Positions 9,979 through 19,249 of a stretch of 64,000 nucleotides of DNA are shown piece after piece; positions within the stretch are counted from its first letter, which is position 1; each line of letters opens with the position of its first letter. The DNA lies in NCBI RefSeq assembly GCF_910592395.1, contig NC_088309.1, forward strand, positions 15,690,599 through 15,754,598. The letters run 5' to 3'. Both the position numbers and the translations under genes were made by a program. The DNA is from Lineus longissimus. Taxonomy: Eukaryota > Nemertea > Pilidiophora > Heteronemertea > Lineidae. The notes beneath the pieces were generated by a model that saw only the letters and a list, made by a program, of their open reading frames with translations, did not search any database and was not told the DNA's origin.

Positions 9979-10357
9979 GTATCACACAATGAACAGCTTA
10001 TATATTGGTCTACAAACTGGATTAGCTCTTCATTAGAGTTTTTATTAAGCTGTGGAGCACAATCAATCCACATGAGCATATGAATGTGAGGACTTCCCCG
10101 TTGTTGAAATTCAACTCGATAGAAAAAATCGGCCACTTTGCCAATAGGGTGATGTGGACTAATCAAGACTGTATGTAGAAACGTATGGATTCGATGATCG
10201 AAAAATCTTACACAAGTAACAGGATCAGCTTTAATCAAGTCATTTTTTTGGTCCAGTTAAAGTCGAGAATTTCTTCATCTGAATAGTATTTTTTATCTGA
10301 CAAATTTCCGAAAGTGCGCAGAAGATCAGTCCATCTAGTTTCAGCAGCAGACAGTGA
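9979..10357 (-). pseudogene. Helitron H2 Rep HUH segment
   Basis: Reading from 10357 leftward: SLSAAETRWTDLLR, then DPVTCVRFFDHR, then the HUH motif QQRGSPHIHML and IDCAPQLNKN, ending at CDTSD at the foldback insertion. One small frame change lies near 10245 (KKMT then LKADP). The region closely parallels H1 1-312, so the two copies can be aligned across the nuclease motif. Confidence 0.85.
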
Positions 10358-10359
10358 TA

Positions 10360-11436
10360 AGACCCCCTTTAGGAGGGGCTCTTAAGATACACGTGTGTGC
10401 GGGAGTATATAATGTAAATGAAGTGAAATAAAGAGAGTAATTATTGTATATCCAACAAACAATTTTTTTTGGTTTTTCAAAATGGCGCTGAATAAATAAA
10501 TCAGACCAGTTGTAGCGCTGAATTATAAATCAGACCAGTTGTAACAGGTTACGAGAACATCTAATTTAAATCTTCATGGGAATTCGCTACATATGCCTAA
10601 GAAATTGGCCAATTATATTGATATTTTTATTAGAGAAATATCCGTCATAAATAATGACAGAAAAGGTGGTTTTATATCAATTTTGTGTCGACATGGTCGA
10701 GGTCACGTGACATAAACAAAACAATCGCACACACCCGTCCAAAAAAGGCACTTTAAGAAAAACAAATACGTTTTCCCTGCTTAAAACCACACTGACGACT
10801 AAGTTATATTGGTCTACTGCCCAAATCTGAAGTATCAAATTGAATCACAAACTAGAACTAGCTCTATTCAGCTATAGTTGCGTGAAAAATTCGGGTGAGC
10901 GGCGTACATTCTGCACCCTAGCGGCCAATAATTAAACTACTTTCAGCCGGCTGCTCCGGTCTCGTTAGGGAGTTTTTCCCAAATGTACGCGATGATGACG
11001 TGCCCCATTAACAGGACGTAACATCTATTTTAAAATGCGTTTCCAAAGTGAATGCATGAGGACAATCCATTTAAGTGTCGTATATCACTGGAAACGCCCG
11101 ATTCCCGTGAATAAGGACAATCACAATGTATTACATTACCAAAACAAAAATGTGTCGGAAGGAACTATAATTACTATATGGATGGTCCCATCGCACCCCC
11201 CCCCTCCAGCAGTATGACACAGAAGGGCTAGTTGACTGTCCACCGGGGGGGTTTGGGGGGAGCTTCCCCCCAACGCACTGGTAAAAACCTATGTCGACGG
11301 AGGGGGGTTTGGGGGGTGTCCCCCCATTGTAAAAGCTGTAGTTGTTAGAGCTTGCACTTAACATATGCTCGTAGGGGGGTTCGGGGGAGCTCCCCCGACC
11401 TAAAGGGGGGCTCACTAAGTCCTTGACTTTACATAT
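10360..11436. mobile_element. Unclassified ~1.08-kb element with TA target duplication
   Basis: It separates H2 Rep codons W-F-I from S-L-S-A-A. TA is found on both sides (10358-10359 and 11437-11438), and removing the insert and one TA gives TTC ATA TCA CTG in frame. The ends carry related C-rich/G-rich words (ACCCCCTTTAGGAGGGGCTC on the left, CCTAAAGGGGGGCTC on the right) rather than clean inverted repeats. It contains a short direct repeat (AATCAGACCAGTTGTA, near 10498 and 10528), a possible AATAAA signal near 10428, and a cluster of G-rich hairpins at 11230-11415. No protein was recognised. Confidence 0.65.
11230..11415. repeat. Three G-rich palindromic units
   Basis: Three spaced units of the form GGGGGG-TTTGGGG-GGAGCTTCCCCCC occur near 11240-11272, 11300-11328 and 11375-11400. 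Each could fold as a hairpin with a G6/C6 stem, or as a G-quadruplex on the plus strand. Confidence 0.75.
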
Positions 11437-11731
11437 TATGAACCATGTTGGCAATCCCAATTGCCTTATCATAGCAAAAAGATCTTTTTTTCTTCCTTTA
11501 AAATATGGTGGAGAACTTCTTATTGTTCTGAAGATGCGATATCCTTCATCCAGTCTAGCTATTTCACTAATGACGGAAGCATTGAGTAAATCCTTGGCAC
11601 AGTATGTTTTACCTTGTGTCTTACATCTTCGCATAGCAAGTTGAACTTTATCAGATATTTGTTTGATTTGAACCTTTTTCATTTTGTAGAAAAGATTTGG
11701 TACTGACATTGCCACTCGTCTATCTGCTGCT
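11437..11731 (-). pseudogene. Helitron H2 segment just upstream of Rep
   Basis: It reads AADRRVAMSVPNLFYKMKK through DEGYRIFRTIRSSP to RQLGLPTWFI. The Trp of GLPTWF, lost to a TAG in H1, is present here. The segment is bounded by the MITE at 11737 on one side and the TA-flanked element on the other. Confidence 0.85.
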
Positions 11732-11736
11732 CTGAG

Positions 11737-11865
11737 GCACCTTCCCCATAGAGGTATACGGTATACTACACTATACGCGAACAATGGCTTCACAAAGGGT
11801 GCATGACCATGAAACTATTGTTCGCGTATAGTATAGTATAGGGTATAGCTCTATGGAATAGGTGC
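11737..11865. mobile_element. 129-bp palindromic MITE
   Basis: The arms of about 55 bp are imperfect inverted repeats (GCACCT...CATAGAGGTATAC against its complement), joined by a short centre near 11795-11810. Flanking pentamers CTGAG (11732-11736) and CTAAG (11866-11870) look like a 5-bp TSD with one mutation. Removing the element gives GAA CTT AGA GCA GCA in frame (ELRAA), as in H1 (ELRAV). Confidence 0.8.
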
Positions 11866-12834
11866 CTAAGTTCCCATTTACATATGTCACTATAATGAAC
11901 AGGTACCTTTCGCTGTTTATTATCTGGACGTCGCTGACCAATGAATATTGATGGAAAGCAAAGGTATTCAGAATCTTCATCTTGGAAAAGGCCAAGTGGC
12001 CTCTGATTTTGACCTGGTGCAAATGAGTACATATACGTGTTTGATATTTCAGGTCATCTAACAATGTATCCAAATTGCCTGGACTATCATCCTGGATTTC
12101 CTCAAAATGATCATCATCTTTATCTTTTTCAGCCTCTTCGAATTCCTTTACAAGGGTATCAACATCTTTCTCATAATTATCACTTTTACACGCAATGTTG
12201 TCAGAGGCAGTTTCATCTTCTTCAAGCTCTGGTGGATAACTTTGAAGCCATTCATTGTTCACTGTCAAATTTGCTCTTTTATATAGTTCACTGTTGTTCA
12301 TTAAATAATGCAGAGCACTGATGATTACAGCAGGACGTACATTTTGTGTAGTAACTGCATGTGTGTAGGATAATTTTCTTTTCAACTTGACTGGAATTGT
12401 ACAAGTTTTATCAATAGTTCTTTGAAGTGAATTGACTGTTGTTTGCACATCTGTCGGCACATTTACTACTGATCCTTTCATAGACAATTGGGATCCTCTT
12501 GGTAACTGTCGTATTTGCATGAATGGTATTCTCAAGGCTATCAAACTCTCTTCCAGCTGATGTAAATAGAGTAATTCTGTTGGTTGAGAAGGAAATTTCA
12601 ATCCATTTACCACAGCCAATTTAGGAACTTTACTAGATTTAAGGGAGTCCAAACATGTATTACAGAGCCATTGTTTACCATTCACTGATGATTTTTCTGT
12701 CAAAACACTTTTAACAAATTCAGAGTCAAAATTGTTAGGCCATGAGTCTGAAGATTTTACAGAATGCTTGAACCAATTTTGGTGACAGCAGGTGCATTCA
12801 TAGATAGGACCATCACATGTTAATGCATTGAAAA
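11866..12834 (-). pseudogene. Helitron H2 DUF6570-type region
   Basis: From right to left: FNALTCDGPIYECTCCHQNW, WLCNTC, KVPKLAVVNGLKFP, LIALRIPFMQIRQLPRGSQL, TQNVRPAVI, then a frameshift near 12050, then SFAPGQNQRPLGLFQDEDS and YSDICKWELR. Order and spacing match residues about 655-1000 of the H1 ORF. A 1-nt frameshift and the MITE at its end make it a pseudogene, but divergence from H1 is far greater than the number of lesions would suggest for an unconstrained copy. Confidence 0.85.
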
Positions 12835-13513
12835 TGTCGCGGGAAAGGTGACCTCCTCGAATTGAGTCGAGTTTTCTTTAGTAGCTAGCATATGCTACTT
12901 GGATCCGACGGTATCTAAGAGACACCCATACAGTGCTGCAAGTGCAAGTCTGAGTCCTCCAACACATCAGAGAGGGATAGCCTAGGGAGACATTATCCAT
13001 TCCACGTCGCAACCAGCTGAAGACAATCCATAACGAGACAAGTGTCTGAAGTAACACAATCACGAACAAGGACTACTCCGTCTGCTACACTGCCTTCGGC
13101 TTTAGTATCACACTTTTCTCCCTCTACACAAATTTAATAGTACAAGATCCTAGGTGTAAGACATAGTAAGATAAACATCCGTAACTCCACATGGATGCAT
13201 TTTAGTACAAGAACCTGGGCAACTTCCGCCCACTTCAAACACGTGCGCTGCACTGTCAAAGGCTCGACTGCGGTCTTTCTTCTGTGAAATTCGGCGTCGG
13301 ACTCCCCTGCGAGAACCCCGCTGCACCCTTTTATTGGGACGGGAAAGGAACTTGTGAAAATGTGAATCAATCAGCCAATCACAGTGCTCGCCGGTTTCAC
13401 ATATTTGTAAAAAGAGGCAGCGCCTCTATCCTAAGATTACGGAATTATTTTAAATACGATAGGACCACGTTGACCCAGTTTAAATTGAAACGAGATAAAT
13501 CTACTCCCCGACA
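12835..13513. mobile_element. Solo LTR (679 bp), TG...CA with TTTT/AAAA TSD
   Basis: The sequence begins TGTCGCGGGAAAGG and ends CTACTCCCCGACA, with AAAA on both sides (12831-12834 and 13514-13517). Removing it and one AAAA joins H2 codons ATT GCC ATT TTC AAT GCA in frame (IAIFNA), aligned to DIFNQI of H1. Its termini, TSD and lack of coding capacity fit a solo LTR. The family and orientation are unknown. Confidence 0.75.
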
Positions 13514-13517
13514 AAAA

Positions 13518-13676
13518 TGGCAATATTTGCGTCTAAATTACTTCCATATTTCTTATTTGTACACTTCTTATTAGACGATGTTTGAAGCGGAATTTCATTT
13601 TGATTGACATCAAATATTCCTTTACAACTTCCCCAAGACAATTCAGCAGATTTGGTATCTATCCGTCTCAACTTTT
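13518..13676 (-). pseudogene. Helitron H2 linker fragment between solo LTR and Helentron-like insertion
   Basis: Minus-strand codons KGIFDVNQNEIPLQTSS then KKYGSNLDANIA align with LTSLQTKKYGINLKENSD of H1. They join in frame with codons at 15127-15165 when the insertion between them is removed. Confidence 0.7.
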
Positions 13677-13724
13677 TAGCTCACCTCTTAGCAGAGGTGA
13701 GCTTATCCCATACCGTGGCGTCCG

Positions 13725-13765
13725 TCGTCCGTCGTCGTCGTCGTCGTCGTCGTCCGTCGTCCGTT
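13725..13765. repeat. (GTC)n microsatellite in element A1
   Basis: A run of GTC triplets, bracketed by CCGTCGTCCGT words, occurs at the same structural place in copies A2 (near 41588-41640), B1 (near 33965-34001) and B2 (near 40357-40400). Confidence 0.9.
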
Positions 13766-14639
13766 AGCAGGGCACGTTTCGTAACTGTTAGAGCTATTGA
13801 GTTGAAACTTGGTACACATGTACCCTTATGTAATGACACCTTGGAGACCAAGTTTCGGTCCGATTCGTTTCATGGTTTGGCCAAACGTTAAAAGTGAAAA
13901 TATGCAATATCTCCCTTAATAGAAGTCGGGAAATTTTGAAAAAAATATGGTAGGTACTTCTAGCAAAGGTGCATCATATATCCTCCGGGTTTTTGATTTG
14001 ACCTCCTTTTCAAGGTCACAGAGGTCAAAGTTTGCTGATTCACTGAACAGTAGCATGTTTCCTATCTATTTTAGCTAGAAGGTTTTAAACCAGTGTGGAC
14101 ATGTATCTGGGGATTCTCTATTCCACCCCTAAAATTTCGGCCGTTCGGACATCAAATATGGCCGCCAGGCAGCCATCTTGAAAAATAAACACAGTACTAT
14201 TACTCCGAAACTAATGATCGGATTGCAACCAAATTTGATCTGGATGTATATCTATGTACTCTCTACTAAATCCTTGATTTTTTATCAAATGTGATAGCCA
14301 ATATCGATGCCAGGCGGGCATCTTGAAAAATTCTTAGTTTGGCCACCCGGGGGCCAAATTTAATGTCCAAAGTTAAAATGTTTGATAGCTCGTTTAATAG
14401 TGGTCTGATTTTCATAACATTTTTATGGTAGGTACTCCTAGCAAGGATACATTTCATAAATGTGAGTTTTTGATTTGACCTACTTCTCAAGGTCACAGAG
14501 GTCAAAATTTTCCTATGGCACTGCCATTTTACAATGACGGCACGTTTTGTCACTGCTTTAGCTACAGATCCCTAACTTGGTACGAATGTACCCCTATACT
14601 CTTAGACTAAACTGCAGTCTTTTTCTGATTCTCAGTTTG

Positions 14640-14971
14640 GCCAGCAGGGCCCCAAATGTTAATAGTAGACTCTCCCCTAGTCTACAAGACTGCCTTTCAT
14701 CTTATGAACCGAATGAACAATACATTGTTATGGGTGATTTTAACATGAAATCAATAGGTGAAGGTGAAAACTATAATGCAAAGTTAGAAACCTTTTATTT
14801 TAAGCATATAACTTCAGACAAAACGTGTCCAAAAACACCACCAGCTATCAGTCCAAATTGGACCTTGTATTCACCAATCCTACTCCATCTGCCACTATTG
14901 ACTTGGTCGATATAATAGACAATTACTGGTCAGATCACAAAATTGTCTACTCTGCTTTGTCATACCTGTAG
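14640..14971 (+). pseudogene. Relict AP-type endonuclease inside element A1
   Basis: The plus strand encodes YIVMGDFNMKSIGEGENYN, where GDFN is a hallmark of AP-like endonucleases of LINEs and Helentrons. After a frame change near 14858 it reads LDLVFTNP, then IDLVDIIDNYWSDHKIVYS and a stop at 14969-14971; SDH is the C-terminal catalytic motif. Element B1 keeps a matching remnant at 35416-35508. In Helentrons an endonuclease follows the helicase at the C-terminus, which is consistent with this 3' position. Confidence 0.7.
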
Positions 14972-15126
14972 TCACCTCAATTAAATTCAACTTATGCATT
15001 ATTTTATCTCTCATGTAATTTCATTGTAAAACATTACTTCATTTCTTTCTTACATTTAAAACCATGCTAATGCTTCATCCATCTTCCCTTCACAAGAGGT
15101 GAGCACAATGGCCCTGGCCATTTCAT

Positions 15127-15838
15127 TTCTTAAATTTTCATTTTTACAAAATGTATCATCTTGACGTTATTTCCTTTTTCTTGACTGATCATTTGTATTT
15201 TCAATACTCAGTTTCTGAGGATCAAGTCTCCTCTTTATCTTTGCTTGATGGTCAGTATTGTTTTCTTTACGACGCTTCTCTACATTTCGTCTTGCTCTCT
15301 CCTTGGAAAGTTTGTCATTTTTCTTCAGCTGTTTACTCTCATGTTTACTCTCATCCCGTCTTGCTTTCTGTTTGGAAAGTTTGTCATTTGTTTTAAGCTG
15401 TTTTTGTTTACTCTCATCCTGTCTTGCTCTCTGTTTGGAAAGTTTGTCATTTGTTTTAAGCTGTTTTTGTTTACTCTCATCCTGACTTGCTCTCTGTTTG
15501 GAAAGTTTGTCATTTGTTTTAAGCTGTTTTTGTTTACTCTCATCCTGTCTTGCTCTCCGTTTGGAAAGTTTGTCATTTGTTTTAAGCTGTTTTTGTTTAC
15601 TCTCATCCTGTCTTGCTCTCTGTTTTGAAAGTTTGTCATTTGTTTTAAGTTGTTTTTGTTTACTCTCATCCTGTCTTGCTCTCTGTTTGGAAAGTTTGTC
15701 ATTTGTTTTAAGTTGTTTTTGTTTACTCTCATCCTGTCTTGCTCTCTGTTTGGAAAGTTTGTCATTTGTTTTAAGTTGTTTTTGTTTATTTTCATTTTGT
15801 CTTGCTTTATATTTAGATATTTGGTCAAATTGCTTCAT
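15127..15838 (-). pseudogene. Helitron H2 basic linker with 63-bp coding repeats
   Basis: The 15167-15838 ORF is mostly a 21-residue repeat (core LKTNDKLSKQRARQDESKQ), Lys/Arg/Gln-rich, at the same place as the shorter duplicated basic linker of H1. A TAA at 15167 follows RKRK, but codons continue in the same frame to 15127 and then across the A1 insertion. It probably forms a charged, unstructured or coiled spacer between protease and DUF6570-type region. Confidence 0.75.
15345..15800. repeat. Tandem 63-bp repeats, about seven copies
   Basis: Units such as TCTGTTTGGAAAGTTTGTC...TTTACTCTCATCCTG recur every 63 bp with few substitutions. Because 63 is a multiple of 3, several frames on both strands stay open, giving spurious overlapping ORFs. 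Confidence 0.95.
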
Positions 15839-15895
15839 TCATTGATGCATACAACTACTTTTTTGAAATTCCTGTCTTCTTGATTGCATATACAG

Positions 15896-16496
15896 TTAGA
15901 AGTATTCATTCTTGTTTGCTTTTTTAGATTGATCAATTAAATACTTTTCAACCAATTCATCTGATTTGTACTTTTCACTGTTGCTTTTATTACTCTGGGT
16001 GTTGATAGTTGTACACAATCTCTCTTGTTTAGTTTTTGACTGAACATCATTTCTATTGACATGGCTGATTAAACTGTGTGTTTTAAGACCAAGCTTTAAA
16101 GCCCTAGATGTAACTTTCCCAACTTTGAAAAAGGTTATCTCAAATTTAGTTTGATTGACACTGGCAGCATACTGTCTTAAATACATCTCTAAGTTAGACA
16201 CATTTGAGAATGTTAGCAAAACTGAAAAACCATTTGGAGGACAACCTGACCTATCTCTACTGTGTGAATCAAACATATAATACCGGTTATCAACATGAAT
16301 TACAGCAAATGCCTGTGATCCAATGATTACAATAACTGCATGTTGTGAAGCCATTTTTTCCAGAAATTCATTCATCGATAGATCGAGTAGATGAATTTTC
16401 AATGTACAACAAGCAGATGTTCTGTGACACCCCAACAGGCTTTATTTTGAAGTTTTCATTCATCATTAAATGGTACGGCGGAAGCTGATCAATAGC
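15896..16496 (-). pseudogene. Helitron H2 protease domain, C-terminal half
   Basis: After the stop at 16497 the codons AIDQLPPYHL and then MNEFLEKMASQHAVIVIIGSQ appear in shifted frames. RYYMFDSHSRD carries the Asp-x-His pair that matches D307-S-H309 of H1. Homology continues through LRQYAASV to a Ser/Lys-rich linker ending KKANKNEYF. At least two frame changes separate it from the 2A part, so the copy is not functional as it stands. Confidence 0.75.
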
Positions 16497-17252
16497 TCAG
16501 TTACGTAAAGTTGGTATTGTCAATTTAATTTCGTTGTACCATGAGTCACCTTCATCTAAGATGTCATCAAGGTCTTGTGATTGCCAATGAGCAGGTGAAA
16601 TTATAAATGAGTACATTAAAACTGTAGCGGCATTGGTCACACACTGTCTGCCAATTGAAGATTCTGAATATTTTGAATTGCCCTGATGGAATGAGCCTTG
16701 TGTGACTTTATCAATATACGCAGGAATACCAGAAGCAGAGAAAACTTGATCAACTGGACCTGGATTTGTTTCAATATCATTACTTTGTTGTAAAATCTGC
16801 GAAGAATAAAGTTGATACCCAATAGCTAGAATAAGATATAAAGAAGCCAAACAGGCTATTCTGCACTGGCTTTGTCTGTCATGATAGTTTTCCATTATTT
16901 TTTCGATCCACTTTTCATCTTTCAAGTTCTGTTCAGCAACTGAGAGCTTATCATCAAACTCCCTTAGCATTTCATCAAACTCAAACAACACATGATGTAA
17001 TTCAAAGATTGACTGCAGTTTCAGCATGTATGCAGACACAAACCAAATGGAAGAGAACAACCAAATAGTCTTGTGATTTATCTCTCCGTCATCTGAAGTC
17101 CAATAAATATCTGTCAAATCAAGAAAATGATAATTAGTACTTGAACAATGTGCATGATAACAGTGAACTGAACTTGGTGGCTGACTCTTTATTCTTGCTT
17201 TTTTTGCATACAATCCAACTGAAGAGCGGTACTGAACAATGTCTATTCCCAT
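16497..17252 (-). pseudogene. Helitron H2 N-terminal domain, 2A and protease start
   Basis: The start is placed at MGIDIVQYR to match H1; an in-frame ATG lies five codons upstream at 17267. The region contains the hydrophobic FSSIWFVSAYML segment, a DIETNPGP 2A motif, and GRQCVTNAATVLMYS, the presumed Cys site of the protease. It ends at a stop after TIPTLRN. Sequence identity to H1 is only moderate, yet SDDGE, FSSIWFVSAY, ILQQSNDIE and GSFHQG are conserved, which suggests past selection on this unit. Confidence 0.8.
16755..16778 (-). other. 2A-type motif in H2
   Basis: It reads D-I-E-T-N-P-G-P, differing from H1 only at the x position of the consensus. Preceding residues ILQQSN are identical. 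Confidence 0.85.
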
Positions 17253-17386
17253 ATTTTTTATTTGCACAATGAAACGTAAACTTGTGAGATTATGAAATGT
17301 TTTGATATACAGAAACTATTTCAACAGAAATTGTACTTGGGAACAATTTTGTTCACAAACTTGATTGGCAGGAGGCCTTAAATTTT

Positions 17387-17600
17387 GTGAGAGTACTGAT
17401 TGCCCTGATGGAAATAGGTCTTTCGGGAGGATATATTGGAGTGCCCGGAGGCGATGAATTTTGTGAGGATAAATTGGATTGCCCAGAGGCAATAAATACT
17501 GCAAATATATATATTGGATTGCCCGGAGGCAATAGATTTTGTGAGGTTTATTGGATTGCCCGGAGGCAATAGATTTTGGATTGCCTGGACGCAATCAACT
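17387..17600 (-). promoter_or_regulatory. Leader hairpin array of H2
   Basis: Five or six units of the type ATTGCC-CGGA-GGCAAT are spaced about 35-55 bp apart, with ATTTTGTGAGG-like spacers. The TTGCC/GGCAA stem is shared with the H1 leader, while loops and spacers are not. Confidence 0.65.
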
Positions 17601-17689
17601 TCTTCGGATTATTTGCGTTCCGGACCAGGAGGCAAATTGGAAATTGTAGCAGCCACCAAATTCAGCTAAGACAATAATAAGTATAGGCA

Positions 17690-17712
17690 TCAGCTACCTG
17701 AAAATAGAAATA
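17690..17712 (-). other. Likely 3' splice site of H2 leader exon
   Basis: A T-rich tract ending TCTATTTTCAG precedes exon base 17697. The downstream word TTTGGTGGCTGCT is shared with H1. Confidence 0.5.
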
Positions 17713-17799
17713 AAAAAACATATTAATCAGTTGAATAAACTAATAAAACGCGAATAAGGACATTCGCTGAGTATGTCCCCTATACAACCCTTTATGCTA

Positions 17800-18370
17800 A
17801 ATCCAAGATGGCCTCCTGGCAACCATATTGAATAACAGATTGCATCCCTTCCCTAACCCACCTCACTACACCATAAAAATTTGAGATCAATCCAACCACT
17901 TTTTCTCGAGTTATGGTCTGGAATGCAAAATCCAAGATGGCCTCCTGGTGGCCATATTGAATATCATATTGCCACCAAAATCGACAGTGACCCGCCTCTC
18001 GCCCACCTCACTACACCATAAAAATCTAAGATCAATCCAACCACCCTTTCTCGAGTTACGGTCCGCAATGCGAAATCCAAGATGGCCTCCTGGCGGCCAT
18101 ATTGAATATCGGATTGCAACAAAAATCGATAGCGACCCTTCCCTCACCCACCTCACAACACCATCAATCAGACCAATTTGAGATCAATCAGACCACTCTT
18201 TCTCGAGTTATGGTCAAGAATGTAAAATCCAAGATGGCATGTTAGCGGCCATATTGAATATCGGATCGCAACCAAAATCAATAATTGCCTTCTCTTAACC
18301 CACCCCATCACACCCTAGAAATTATATATCGACCAGGCCAACGGTTCTTGAGTTATAGTCCGGAACAGCG
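17800..18370. repeat. Four degenerate ~130-150 bp tandem repeats
   Basis: The words CCAAGATGGCCTCCTGG and GGCCATATTGAATA recur near 17802, 17931, 18078 and 18230. Intervening CCCACCTCACTACACCATAA and TCTCGAGTTA words are shared. No protein is encoded; a small ORF on each strand is a by-product. Confidence 0.85.
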
Positions 18371-18443
18371 TGTGGCAGCGGTGGAGGACATGGTGGACGA
18401 GGAAACCCACCAAAAGGATACTTTTAAGTCACTGCTCATAAGT

Positions 18444-19034
18444 CAATAGGGAGGTTCAGATCTGGCCCGACTCCCACTCCGACTGACACTCAGGTCGGAG
18501 TCTGGATTCTGCTGCAAGACATCGTGGTTGGGATATTTTGCCTCCAGGAGGTCTGTTCCCGTCTGCAGTGACAAAATGCACCTTTTAAGCAAATTTCCTC
18601 AATAGCTTAATTGCATCCAGGCCTCTCAATTACGTGAAGATCTATACACTCTGTATTTTTTTACCCCATTTTGGGCTCGTGTTTTTTGATCGACGTTAGC
18701 CTAAATTTCGGCGCATTAAAATTGAATTTGGTCACATATATGGTGATATATAACTCAAAATAACAATTTTAGGATTTTAGGTATTATTTTATGGCATTTT
18801 GGAGTCGATTTAAGCATTTTAGATGCCATAAAATGCTTCAGGGGGGTCATTTACCCCTTTTTTAAATTTTGGCACCTTTTTAAGGGTTAATTTGGGCACC
18901 TTGTCCTTGGCATTTATTACCACGTTAAACGCGGTTATCAGCATGTAATTGAGAGGCCTGGCATCACGACTCGAAAATCTGATTTGAAGGGTCAGTCGGA
19001 GTGGGAGTCGGGCCAGATCTGAACCTCCCTATTG
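18444..19034. mobile_element. 591-bp MITE with 44-bp perfect TIRs
   Basis: CAATAGGGAGGTTCAGATCT at 18444 is the start of a 44-bp arm whose exact reverse complement ends at 19034. It contains a second MITE (18618-18960). No flanking duplication was clear. Confidence 0.85.
18618..18960. mobile_element. 343-bp MITE nested in the 18.4-19.0 kb MITE
   Basis: The TIR starts CAGGCCTCTCAATTAC and ends with GTAATTGAGAGGCCTG. Flanking GCATC pentamers (18613-18617 and 18961-18965) look like a TSD. Confidence 0.8.
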
Positions 19035-19104
19035 TCTCTACCTGGTTTACCTGCACAACTTGTCTCCAAGTCACAACCTGTCATGACATGCTTGACTGGA
19101 AGCA

Positions 19105-19249
19105 GGGGCCATATTTACAAAGCCCTCGCAACTTTTCGACCACGCTTATCTTTTGTCCGACACTACAGTCAGTGAACAATAGGGTGTATGCAGGTGAACA
19201 ATAGATTTGCGTGGTCGCAAAGATGCGAGGGCTTTGTAAATACGGCCCC
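19105..19249. mobile_element. ~145-bp palindromic MITE
   Basis: Arms of about 40 bp beginning GGGGCCATATTTACAAAGCC pair with the complement ending at 19249; CTCGCAA and CGACCACGC words recur in inverted orientation. Confidence 0.8.

Larger units (their letters stand above)
13677..15126 (+). mobile_element. Helentron-like non-autonomous element, type A (copy A1)
   Basis: The 5' end TAGCTCACCTCTTAGCAGAG forms a hairpin (CTCACCTC...GAGGTGAG) and is followed by a (GTC)n tract near 13725-13765. The body is made of diverged tandem units sharing the words GGCACGTTT, AAGGTCACAGAGGTCAAA and GGTAGGTAC, then a relict endonuclease (14640-14971). The 3' end has GAGGTGAGCACA then the hairpin ATGGCC-CT-GGCCAT and TTTCAT. 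It sits between T and T with no duplication, as Helentrons do, and its removal leaves H2 in frame. Classification is inferred from structure. Confidence 0.7.
7684..17697 (-). mobile_element. Helitron copy H2, broken by five nested insertions
   Basis: This is a second copy of the H1 family, reading right to left: leader hairpins (17390-17600), 2A/N-terminal domain (16497-17252), protease and basic linker (15127-16496), DUF6570-type region (11866-12834), Rep N-part (11437-11731 and 9979-10357) and Rep C-part (7684-8891). Insertions lie at 13677-15126, 12835-13513, 11737-11865, 10360-11436 and 8898-9972. At each one the Helitron codons join in frame when the insert and one target copy are removed. 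The H2 frame also has small frameshifts and stops. No helicase follows 7684, so the 3' half is missing. Confidence 0.85.

Noticed and set aside
13134-13574. Possible small genes on either strand around 13.1-13.6 kb
   Set aside because: They fall in the solo LTR and its junction with the Helitron linker; peptides have no recognisable features.
13604-13891. ORFs with poly-Arg or poly-Ser runs next to (GTC)n tracts (also near 41564)
   Set aside because: They are translations of the microsatellite in Helentron-like elements, not proteins.
15245-15845. Several plus-strand ORFs of 75-127 codons with Phe/Leu/Ser-rich repeats
   Set aside because: They are antisense readings of the 63-bp tandem repeat, which stays open in several frames because the unit is a multiple of three.
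17387-17600. Regularly spaced short palindromes resembling a CRISPR array
   Set aside because: Spacing and repeat sequence are too variable, the setting is a eukaryotic transposon leader, and no cas genes exist.
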